From assembly GCA_017477465.1 (NCBI GenBank), contig JAFUVU010000004.1:1-34825 (forward strand): a stretch of 34,825 nucleotides of DNA. Reading direction: 5' to 3'. The stretch's first letter is position 1. Each line of letters starts with the position of its first letter. Below are positions 1-6,914 of this stretch, in pieces. The position numbers and the translations under genes are program-made. This DNA comes from Bacteroidales bacterium (GTDB lineage Bacteria; Bacteroidota; Bacteroidia; Bacteroidales; UBA932). The notes below the pieces were generated by a model, which was given only the letters and a program-made list of their open reading frames with translations, was not told where the DNA came from and made no database searches.

Positions 1-7
1 AAAAAAG

Positions 8-79
<72 letters not shown>

Positions 80-93
80 TTTTAATATCTTTG

Positions 94-166
94 AGCGGAA
101 AACGAGGTTCGAACTCGCGACCCTCAGCTTGGAAGGCTGATGCTCTACCAACTGAGCTACTTCCGC
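94..166 (-). tRNA. tRNA-Gly (anticodon TCC)
   Basis: The acceptor stem GCGGAAG pairs with TTTCCGC with one G-U wobble. The D-arm is GCTC/GAGC, the anticodon stem TCAGC/GCTGA closes the loop CTTCCAA (anticodon TCC), and the T-loop is TTCGAAC. The discriminator is T (position 94) and CCA is not encoded. It lies 14 bp from the downstream Thr tRNA and is probably processed from the same transcript. Confidence 0.95.
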
Positions 167-187
167 AGACCTTAATATAAAAAGGTG

Positions 188-268
188 TGGGAGGTGGTGG
201 ACTCGAACCACCGAACCCTGAGGGAGCGGATTTACAGTCCGCCGCAATTGCCACTATGCGAACCTCCC
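188..268 (-). tRNA. tRNA-Tyr (anticodon GTA)
   Basis: This is an 81-nt class II tRNA with a long variable arm, as expected for bacterial Tyr tRNAs. The acceptor stem GGGAGGT pairs with ACCTCCC, the anticodon stem GCGGA/TCCGC closes the loop CTGTAAA (anticodon GTA), and the T-loop is TTCGAGT. The discriminator is A. It is the second gene of the cluster in transcription order. Confidence 0.95.
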
Positions 269-301
269 AGAATAACTTTTCAATAATTCAAAGTTCCTTT
301 G

Positions 302-375
302 AGCCGATAGAGGGATTCGAACCCACGACCCCGAGATTACAAATCACGTGCTCTGGCCAACTGAGCTATATCGGC
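302..375 (-). tRNA. tRNA-Thr (anticodon TGT)
   Basis: The acceptor stem GCCGATA pairs with TATCGGC. The anticodon loop is TTTGTAA (anticodon TGT) and the T-loop is TTCGAAT. The anticodon stem, CGTGA against TCTCG, has a T-T mismatch at its central pair, which is unusual for this normally well-paired stem. It is the first gene of the Thr-Tyr-Gly-Thr cluster, about 30 bp downstream of a good promoter. Confidence 0.93.
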
Positions 376-408
376 AGCTCAATGAATCCTTCCTGGCTGA
401 AAGGACTG

Positions 409-440
409 CAAAGGTATGAAGTTTTTTTGAATCCGCCAAA
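409..440 (-). promoter_or_regulatory. Promoter of the tRNA cluster
   Basis: On the minus strand TTTG (437-440) is followed after exactly 20 bp by TACCTTTG (409-416). This matches the Bacteroides vegetative promoter pattern of -33 TTTG and -7 TAnnTTTG. Transcription would start near position 402, leaving a leader of roughly 27 nt before the first tRNA. It is the best promoter match in the window. Confidence 0.8.
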
Positions 441-495
441 CTTTTTGAAATATTTTTGCAGGAATTCGCAACATGCCCGGACATAAGCTTAAAAA

Positions 496-2370
496 TTACT
501 GCTTCATCATTCCTATCAGCATGTCAAGGATTGACTCCTCGTCCAGGCTGCAGCTTTCCCACTGGCCTTTCTGGCTGTCCTGGCCGATGAAGCGGTCCGG
601 AATGCCTATTCCTTTGATAATAGGAGCGTCCGGCCTGCCGGCAAAGTATTCGCTCACAGCGCCGAAGAGGCCGCCTTTCAGCGTTCCGTCCTCCACTGTG
701 AGGATGGCTCTGTACTTTGAGACTTCTTCCAGAATTTCTACGTCCAGAGGCTTCAGATAGCGCATGTCATAGACGGCCGGGCCGACCCAATAATCGGCCT
801 TATGGCGCTTTGCAGCGGCCAGTGCACGGTTTACAACAGGGCCGATGCCAAGCACCGCGACCTGCTTCCCGTCCAACAGTTTCTCCCCCTTGCCGACGGG
901 GAGTTCCTCATACTCGGCTTCTTTCCAAGGGGTGCCTTCCCCGCAGCCGCGCGGATAGCGGATGATGAATGGCCCGCCGGCACTATTCAATGCCGTGAAC
1001 ATGAGGCGTTTAAGCTCCACCTCGTTCCTTGGGGCGGAAATTGTTGCATTGGGGATGCTGCGGTAGGCGGCCAAGTCGAAGCAGCCGTGATGGGTGGCGC
1101 CATCCTCCCCTACCAGTCCGGCACGGTCGAAGCAAAGCACCACCGGAAGGTTCTGAAGGGCGACGTCGTGGATTATATTGTCGTAAGCCCTTTGCGAGAA
1201 AGAGGAGTATATGTTGCAGAAAGGCTTAAGCCCGGCAGCGGCAAGACCGGCCGAGAATGTAACGGCGTGCCCTTCTTCTATGCCGACGTCGAAAAAGCGA
1301 TCCGGGAAAGCTTCGGCAAAGATGTTCATTCCGCAGCCGCTGGCCATGGCCGGGGTTATGCCGACTACGCGTTCATCTTTTTGTGCAAGTTCCAGCAGCA
1401 CCTGGCCGAAGACGTCCTGATAACGGTCGGCCGTGCGAATCTGTTTGATGCGTTCGCCGCTTACCGGGTCGAATCGGCCCGGGGCATGCCAGACTGTGGG
1501 ATTTGCCTCAGCAGGTGCATAGCCGGCCCCTTTGCGGGTGTGGATATGCAGAAGCCTTGGGCCATGGAGGTTTCTCAAGCGCTGCAAAGTGGCTACGAGC
1601 TGCTCGAGGTCGTTCCCGTCGATGGGGCCGAAGTAGCGGAAGCCAAGGCTTTCGAACAGGGCGCCGCCGCTGGAGCGGACCAGGTTGGACTTTGTGTCGA
1701 TCACCCTTTTTTGCAGCCACTCGCGGGCCTTGCTTTCGCCCATGGAGTTCCATACCTTGTTTTTAAGGCGGTTGTAAAAAGGATGCGTCGTGAACTGCAG
1801 CAGGTAATTGTGCAGCGCGCCGATATTCTGGTCGATGGAGATGTTGTTGTCGTTCAGAATGACAAGTATGTCCGACTTTGAAGAGCCCGCATTGTTAAGG
1901 CCCTCCCAGGCAAGACCGCCGGTGAGAGCGCCGTCGCCGATAATCGCCACTGCCTTCTCCCCTGTGCCCATGAGACGGGCGGCCTCCGCAAAGCCAAGCG
2001 CTGCCGATATGGAAGTTGAAGAATGACCGGCGCCGAACGCGTCGTACTGGCTTTCTTTCCTGCTGGGGAAGCCGCTTATGCCATCCTTCTGCCTGTTTTT
2101 CCGGAATGCTTCCCTGCGGCCGGTGATGATTTTGTGCGCATAAGCCTGATGGCCGACATCGAATACCAGCTTGTCCTTTGGAGTGTCAAAAACCTTGTGC
2201 AAGGCAACCACAAGTTCAACAGTGCCAAGACTGGAGCCCAGATGGCCGGGATTGACGGCGCAGCATTCCACCATATATCGGCGAATCTCTTCGCAGAGTT
2301 TTTCGAGCTGCTTATCGCTTAATCGCCGCAGATCTGCCGGCGAATTCACTGTCTCAAGGATATCGTACAT
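496..2370 (-). CDS. dxs: 1-deoxy-D-xylulose-5-phosphate synthase
   Basis: DXS condenses pyruvate and D-glyceraldehyde 3-phosphate to 1-deoxy-D-xylulose 5-phosphate. This is the first step of the MEP pathway to isoprenoids, and the product also feeds thiamine and pyridoxal synthesis. The 624-residue length is normal for the family. Visible hallmarks are the N-terminal GHLGSSLG and GHSSTSIS segments around the active site, the thiamine-diphosphate/Mg2+ motif beginning GDGALTGG and ending in NN, and GIEEGHAV in the pyrimidine domain with the catalytic Glu. The transketolase C-terminal domain follows. The gene is cytosolic and housekeeping, and it is divergent from the neighbouring transposase. 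A TAnnTTTG box lies 22 bp upstream of the chosen ATG, which supports this start. No clear hairpin terminator is visible between dxs and the tRNA promoter. Confidence 0.97.
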   Translation of the reverse strand: MYDILETVNSPADLRRLSDKQLEKLCEEIRRYMVECCAVNPGHLGSSLGTVELVVALHKVFDTPKDKLVFDVGHQAYAHKIITGRREAFRKNRQKDGISGFPSRKESQYDAFGAGHSSTSISAALGFAEAARLMGTGEKAVAIIGDGALTGGLAWEGLNNAGSSKSDILVILNDNNISIDQNIGALHNYLLQFTTHPFYNRLKNKVWNSMGESKAREWLQKRVIDTKSNLVRSSGGALFESLGFRYFGPIDGNDLEQLVATLQRLRNLHGPRLLHIHTRKGAGYAPAEANPTVWHAPGRFDPVSGERIKQIRTADRYQDVFGQVLLELAQKDERVVGITPAMASGCGMNIFAEAFPDRFFDVGIEEGHAVTFSAGLAAAGLKPFCNIYSSFSQRAYDNIIHDVALQNLPVVLCFDRAGLVGEDGATHHGCFDLAAYRSIPNATISAPRNEVELKRLMFTALNSAGGPFIIRYPRGCGEGTPWKEAEYEELPVGKGEKLLDGKQVAVLGIGPVVNRALAAAKRHKADYWVGPAVYDMRYLKPLDVEILEEVSKYRAILTVEDGTLKGGLFGAVSEYFAGRPDAPIIKGIGIPDRFIGQDSQKGQWESCSLDEESILDMLIGMMKQ

Positions 2371-2391
2371 TAAAGGCTTGGCTTAGTCCTG

Positions 2392-2399
2392 CAAAGATA
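2392..2399 (-). promoter_or_regulatory. Probable -7 box of dxs
   Basis: The minus strand reads TATCTTTG, a full match to TAnnTTTG, 22 bp before the dxs start codon. No good TTTG is found at the -33 position; the nearest is TGTG about 21 bp upstream. The box is convincing by position, while the upstream element is weak. Confidence 0.6.
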
Positions 2400-2435
2400 C
2401 GTATTTTTCCCTTTATTTTCCACACCCCCTCTCCA

Positions 2436-2626
2436 TTCCCGCATTTTAGCCCAATTTTGACGGAACCGAAGAGAAACTTCACCGCTGTTCCTGCATTTTG
2501 GGCCATTTTTGACGGAACCGAAGAGAAACTTTACCGCTGTTCCTGCATTTTTGGCCGTTTTTGACGGAATCGGCGGGAATTTTAACCACTATTCCCGCAT
2601 TTTTGACCGATTTTGACGGAATCGGG
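2436..2626 (+). repeat. 52-bp tandem repeat array, upstream block (4 copies)
   Basis: Copies start at 2436, 2488, 2540 and 2592, an exact 52-bp period. Each begins TTCCYGCATTTT, continues with a GCC-containing stretch and TTTTGACGGAA, and the first two end in GAGAAACTTYACCGCTG. Copies 1 and 2 are nearly identical, copy 3 is diverged in its second half, and copy 4 is broken off after about 35 bp. The whole unit is conserved, so there are no variable spacers. The array fills most of the gap between dxs and the transposase gene. Confidence 0.92.
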
Positions 2627-2699
2627 GTACTGTATGTGGTTTTTTTCGGTTTAAACGTTTACGTTTTTTAAAACGGATAATTATTCTTTCATTTGCGAC

Positions 2700-3611
2700 A
2701 TGGATAAAAGAAATGAACGCATAGCCATCCGGGTCGGAGGAATGGGATATTACCATCTTTGTACAGATGGTCTTAAGGGGACTCTGCTTTTTAACAACCC
2801 CGCAGAGTATGCATTCGGTATGCTGATGATTGGGCTGCTGAGCATCAAGTTTTCAATTTCGGTCTATGCTTTTGTTCTGATGCCAAACCATATCCATATC
2901 ATACTCAGCGGAACGGGCGAAAACTGCCTTAACTCGTTCGATTATCTGAAAAGGAAACTATCGGCAAGACTCATAAAAGACGCTTATAGCCCTCTGCCGC
3001 CAGACTACTGGTTCAAACTGGTGAAAATCGAGACTCCGGAACAAATGCGGAGCGAACTGATATATGTTCTGAGAAATCCTTTGGAAAAAGGACTCGCAAG
3101 CGTGAGCGGCTATTTGTGGGGCTCCGGATGGCTCTACTATTCAGATATTCCTTCCGTTTTGGCAGGCACTCCCGTGGGCGAATTATCCAAACGGGCTTTG
3201 GCAAAAATGCTGTCAAGTGAAGAATCGTTGCCGGAAGACTGGCTCATCCACCCCCATTTGGGATTATTGCCCGGGTCGTTTGTCGATACCTCACTTGTAC
3301 TCAAGTTGTTTCCAACTCCAAAGGACCTGCAGACAGCTTTGGTCAAAGACTATGAAGTGTTCTTTCAAATTGCAAGCCGCCTGGGAGAGGTTGCAGAGTT
3401 CAGCAAACGAGAGATCGACAGTATCGTGGAGCAACTGCTCCAAAAGCGTTTTGGCGGCAAGCCCGTCAAAGAGCTTTCAGATAAGGAGAAAGCGCAACTG
3501 GCCCTTATCTTAAAGCGGGAATACGGTTTGACCACACATCAGATTTCAAAAAGCATTTTTGTGAAAGAGGTCGTCATCCGTCAACTTCTGAACTCAAAAG
3601 AACTCCGATGA
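2700..3611 (+). CDS. REP-associated tyrosine transposase (RAYT, Y1/HUH family)
   Basis: This 303-residue protein belongs to the TnpA_REP/IS200-like single-strand transposase group. The N-terminal nuclease domain (about 1-150) shows the metal-binding HUH motif as MPNHIHI (His64 and His66) and the probable catalytic tyrosine in IYVLRNP (Tyr122). The C-terminal part (about 230-303) is helical and ends in a segment that looks like a helix-turn-helix (around REYGLTTHQISKSIF), as in other Bacteroidetes RAYTs. RAYTs are single-copy domesticated transposases that act on REP-type repeats. Here 52-bp repeats flank the gene on both sides, one starting 6 bp after the stop codon. No terminal inverted repeats or target duplication are visible. 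The gene looks more A+T-rich than the neighbouring PUL, consistent with separate ancestry. No convincing promoter was found. Confidence 0.88.
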   Translation: MDKRNERIAIRVGGMGYYHLCTDGLKGTLLFNNPAEYAFGMLMIGLLSIKFSISVYAFVLMPNHIHIILSGTGENCLNSFDYLKRKLSARLIKDAYSPLPPDYWFKLVKIETPEQMRSELIYVLRNPLEKGLASVSGYLWGSGWLYYSDIPSVLAGTPVGELSKRALAKMLSSEESLPEDWLIHPHLGLLPGSFVDTSLVLKLFPTPKDLQTALVKDYEVFFQIASRLGEVAEFSKREIDSIVEQLLQKRFGGKPVKELSDKEKAQLALILKREYGLTTHQISKSIFVKEVVIRQLLNSKELR

Positions 3612-3616
3612 TAACG

Positions 3617-3700
3617 TTCCTGCATTTTGGTCCATTTTTGACGGAACCGACGGGAAACTTCACCGCTATTCCCGCATTTTGAGCCATTTTTGACGGGATG
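3617..3700 (+). repeat. 52-bp repeat, downstream block (2 copies)
   Basis: Copies begin at 3617 (full) and 3669 (broken after about 31 bp, near TGACGGGATGG). They have the same period, orientation and sequence as the block upstream of the transposase. Copy 5 joins features of the first copies (the ACTTCACCGCT end) with the CGGGAA of copy 3. The block ends 14 bp before the 3' end of the PUL operon. Confidence 0.9.
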
Positions 3701-3713
3701 GAGATGGGGGCCT

Positions 3714-5063
3714 CTATTCGGTTGGGTGTGAGAGGAGGTGATAGAGCCAGCCTTGTACTTGGCGGGCGGCGGTCCATTGGCCGAAATAGCCAAGGTGGAC
3801 ATCGTTTGCGCTGCAGTCCAGGCGGCCGTCGGGCAGCAGTTTTTCTTCATGCTGCGAAGCGGGGAACTGGGTGTGCCACACATCAAGGACATAGCGATCC
3901 GGGCGGCCTTCCAGAAGACGCGAAACGGCTTTCAAGATAGCCTCAACACGAGTATTGTTGCCGTTCATGCCGTACTGGCGGGGCACATACTCACTTTCCC
4001 ACAGTTCTTTCCGGCACACGCCCGGCCAGCGGTTCACAAACCACGCTACCGGAATTGAGCCGAACTCATCCATCAGGGCGACAATCCCCTCCGCAGCCAC
4101 GTCCACGGAGCAGGCGCTGTCACCGTCGTTGATGCCAAGGTTAATGACAACATGGGTCGGCCGACATACCCGGATACGCCCAAGAAGAGCCTGAGAAGTA
4201 ATTCGGGAACCGACCCTGTAGATTTTTCCGTCACTGCCGCGTACTTTCTCGCATGCTGGGTTCCGTCTTTTGGCCGGAAGCGGCTCTCCGGAGTCGTCAA
4301 GGGTGCGGTACCGTTCCAGATAAGTCTCCAGCGAAAAGCCTTCATCTTCACTGAAGAATTCATTCACAGGCTCTCCGGAAAGGGCTTTTTCCGGCCGATG
4401 TTTCCCATATCGTGTCCTGGCAATGAGGTCGTTCTGCCACTGGGCGCCTTCGTAGGCTTTTCCGCTCACTCTTTCAAGCCCGAGCGCTTCCCACATCTGA
4501 GGGGCCTTGAGGAAAGAATCGGGAGCCCAGGGGTCCATTTTGGCAGCAATCGGCCAGTTGAGAAATGTATAGGCGCTCCAGCCGCCATGGCCGGTATAAC
4601 ACGCGTCCACGCCACCGTCAGGCAAGGTTCCGGTTCCAAGGCAGCGTATGTCAACACCGTCCTGCAAAGCCTGAAAACGTAGCATGGAAGCCCAGTTCCA
4701 TCCCTCGGCGTAGCTGCCGGTGAACGGGTTGGCGTTCACAAGGTCGCAGGTGCTCTCGCCAATGCACAGAACAAGCGCTTTAGTCCCCGCAGGTACGGCC
4801 GACGGAGGCGTAATCATAACATCCAGGTTCACTATGGCCGATTCTCCGTCACGGTCGGCAATGGAAACAGCCGCAGGCCCGTCCAACAGGACTTCCCTGC
4901 CACCTTCAATGACAAGTTCCTGCCCAGGAGCCGCTACGAAGCCCTCCGGATACACGGCGACAGGACCGCTTCCGTAAAGCGTTCCGGCCGGGAAAAGAGG
5001 AATCTGGCCCTGTGCCATAAGCATACAGGGCCAGAAAAGCATCAGAATTGCAAGCCGCTTCAT
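3714..5063 (-). CDS. Secreted SGNH/GDSL-type esterase
   Basis: A 449-residue protein with a Sec signal peptide (about 1-18, ending MLMAQG). SGNH signatures are visible: block I as IGESTCD with nucleophile Ser104, the GHGGWSAY segment (158-165) as block II, block III as GIND (310-313, Asn312 for the oxyanion hole), and the C-terminal His423 in NDVHLG. The residue three before the His is Asn rather than the usual Asp, although an adjacent Asp is present. Family members remove acetyl or other acyl groups from sugars, so a periplasmic or surface glycan deacylase is the best guess. It is the last gene of the PUL operon and its start directly abuts the preceding stop codon. The substrate is unknown. 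Confidence 0.75.
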   Translation of the reverse strand: MKRLAILMLFWPCMLMAQGQIPLFPAGTLYGSGPVAVYPEGFVAAPGQELVIEGGREVLLDGPAAVSIADRDGESAIVNLDVMITPPSAVPAGTKALVLCIGESTCDLVNANPFTGSYAEGWNWASMLRFQALQDGVDIRCLGTGTLPDGGVDACYTGHGGWSAYTFLNWPIAAKMDPWAPDSFLKAPQMWEALGLERVSGKAYEGAQWQNDLIARTRYGKHRPEKALSGEPVNEFFSEDEGFSLETYLERYRTLDDSGEPLPAKRRNPACEKVRGSDGKIYRVGSRITSQALLGRIRVCRPTHVVINLGINDGDSACSVDVAAEGIVALMDEFGSIPVAWFVNRWPGVCRKELWESEYVPRQYGMNGNNTRVEAILKAVSRLLEGRPDRYVLDVWHTQFPASQHEEKLLPDGRLDCSANDVHLGYFGQWTAARQVQGWLYHLLSHPTE

Positions 5064-6701
5064 CTACTCTTCAACATGAAGAACAAAGCGGGCCGGATTG
5101 AAAGCAGTTGCCGACTGGCCTGCAGCGGAATAGAGATAATCGTAGTAGGCCTGCGAGCAGTAAAGCTGGCACTTTTTGGTATCATCACCGGCTGCATTTA
5201 TAGAAGTCTGCCGGGCAGCGTCGGTGAACATGTTGGTATTGACAACCCCGTCGGGCTGGGTAAAACCTGGACCCAGACGAAGTTCCTGCAGGTTCGGGCA
5301 GGAGTTAAACATGGCACGGAATCCCCATTCAGGGTCGCCTGCGGAGTTGTCCACTTTGGCAGTATTCCAGCCGGTCAGATTCACTCGCTTGAGACTGGTG
5401 CAGTTGTAGAACATCCATCCCATTGTTTTCACATTGGTGACATCCAAAGAAGTAAGGTCGATTTCTTCCAAAGAAATGCAGTCGTGGAACATACGTGCCA
5501 GCGTAGGTGTATTGCCGATAAGAATATTGCTGAAATCCACAGACTTAAGAGCCTTCATCCCACGGAACATATTGCGGGCGCCGGCGCCACCGGCCAGTTG
5601 GAGTTTGCCGGCGCGTGTATAAAGGGTGAGCACGCCTTCACGCAGGACAGCATGGATAGGATGCGGGCTTGTACCGGTATGGGAATTGGTGCCGGCACCG
5701 CCGTCAATGGTGTTGGTTTTAATCTCGATTCTGGTGATGATGTTATCATCTACAGTCCATGAGGAAACACCGGGGTCAGCCATCTTCTTCCAAATTGAGA
5801 GGACATCGGTTCCCGCTGGGAAGATTGCGTTGCCCTGGTATTTGACATACTGTCCTGCACCGGCGACCAAGCTGCCCAGATTCAGTACTTTGGAGCGCTC
5901 TACCAAGGCATCGGCAGTACCGGTTTTGGCACGCAGCAGATCTTCAGAGCCCTCGTTGGTAAGATAAGCCACGGTGAGGCCGCCTTCGTATTTTTTGTTA
6001 AGAACGCCGATGTAGTAAGTACCGGCGGCAAGATACTCGCCGGAAGCGGGCACCAGTGAAACGCAGGTCACTTTCTCGGCGGCGGCATTCAGGGTGTACA
6101 TGGGCACGTCTGCGGCAGAAGCCGGAGTTGTGATGTCAATGGTTCCGGCGATGGCGACGTTGCGACCGGCGCCGGTGGCCACCTGGATTTCCTTGACCTG
6201 GTTGTTATTGGGAACCGTAACCTTCAGCAGGCCGACCACGTTTTTAAGGTGAATTTCACCGGTGGAGCTGGTGCGGGCGACGGCCAGAAGGGCCCTCGGG
6301 TCGGCACCGCCAAGGACGGCGGTCTGCACTTTGGGGACGGTGGCAGTAATCACGTTGCCGCTAATTGTGGCGTTATCGTCGTAGGGGCTAAGGATGTTGT
6401 AAACCTCGGCCGATGCGGCGCTGCCGGAGAAATCGACTGCGCGGCCGGAAGCATCGGCAGTGAAGGGATTGTTGGCTACGCCGTCGAAGACGCTGATCCT
6501 CTCGCCGGCGGAGAAGGTGACATTGCGGTTTTCGTCCAGGGCGGCTTTGCTGGCCGACGGATCGACGCTCTGCTCCGCATTCACGCGGAAGGTCATAGGC
6601 TGAAGGAGGGGAGTGGTACGCTGCTCTTTTTCACAGGAAACCATGACGGCCACAAGGGTGGCGATTCCAAGGATATAACGGGTTTTCATAACTTTGCTCA
6701 T
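5064..6701 (-). CDS. Fimbrillin-like / BspA-type leucine-rich repeat lipoprotein
   Basis: A 545-residue surface lipoprotein with a lipobox ending at Cys23 (VMVSC). A second Met at residue 5 (position 6689) gives an equally plausible start. Residues about 30-290 resemble Mfa-like fimbrillin domains (a pattern such as AGERISVFDG, then YNILSPYDD). Residues about 310-540 contain BspA/DUF285-type repeats of the form MFxxCxSLxxIDLTSLDVTNVKTM, typical of adhesive surface proteins. A fusion of these two parts suggests an adhesin or glycan-binding protein on the cell surface. It follows the 61-aa small gene by 6 bp and abuts the SGNH esterase, so it is co-transcribed with the PUL. No catalytic function is apparent. 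Confidence 0.72.
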   Translation of the reverse strand: MSKVMKTRYILGIATLVAVMVSCEKEQRTTPLLQPMTFRVNAEQSVDPSASKAALDENRNVTFSAGERISVFDGVANNPFTADASGRAVDFSGSAASAEVYNILSPYDDNATISGNVITATVPKVQTAVLGGADPRALLAVARTSSTGEIHLKNVVGLLKVTVPNNNQVKEIQVATGAGRNVAIAGTIDITTPASAADVPMYTLNAAAEKVTCVSLVPASGEYLAAGTYYIGVLNKKYEGGLTVAYLTNEGSEDLLRAKTGTADALVERSKVLNLGSLVAGAGQYVKYQGNAIFPAGTDVLSIWKKMADPGVSSWTVDDNIITRIEIKTNTIDGGAGTNSHTGTSPHPIHAVLREGVLTLYTRAGKLQLAGGAGARNMFRGMKALKSVDFSNILIGNTPTLARMFHDCISLEEIDLTSLDVTNVKTMGWMFYNCTSLKRVNLTGWNTAKVDNSAGDPEWGFRAMFNSCPNLQELRLGPGFTQPDGVVNTNMFTDAARQTSINAAGDDTKKCQLYCSQAYYDYLYSAAGQSATAFNPARFVLHVEE

Positions 6702-6707
6702 CTTAAG

Positions 6708-6893
6708 TTAAAATGTCAATGTACCCATCCCGAAGGAGTCGAGCGCGGGGGTGGAGAAAATGTAGTCTGTCTCGTCGGGGAAGCCTTCCTGGGACGCTGC
6801 GCAGATGTGGCTTTCGGCCTGCAGCAGCTCTACGTGCACAGAAGGGGCTTCGTAGGCCTTCCGGACGCTGCTTTCGATTGTTTTTTTGTTCAT
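6708..6893 (-). CDS. Small 61-aa protein of unknown function
   Basis: A short protein with no signal peptide or membrane segment. It has the pattern KxYEAPSVHVELLQAE followed by HIC, the style of small proteins often encoded beside fimbrillin-like or SusCD lipoproteins in Bacteroidales; that comparison is from memory. It lies 21 bp after the GH92 gene and 6 bp before the fimbrillin/BspA lipoprotein, so it is very likely translated from the operon mRNA. A 14-bp palindrome lies directly upstream. No function can be assigned. Confidence 0.6.
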   Translation of the reverse strand: MNKKTIESSVRKAYEAPSVHVELLQAESHICAASQEGFPDETDYIFSTPALDSFGMGTLTF

Positions 6894-6895
6894 GA

Positions 6896-6909
6896 TAATA
6901 ACGTTATTA
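6896..6909. repeat. 14-bp perfect palindrome TAATAACGTTATTA
   Basis: This perfect inverted repeat fills most of the 21-bp gap between the GH92 gene and the 61-aa gene. It has no loop, so it is more like a DNA-binding site than an RNA hairpin. Chance occurrence in an A+T-rich gap is possible. Confidence 0.5.
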
Positions 6910-6914
6910 ATTGA

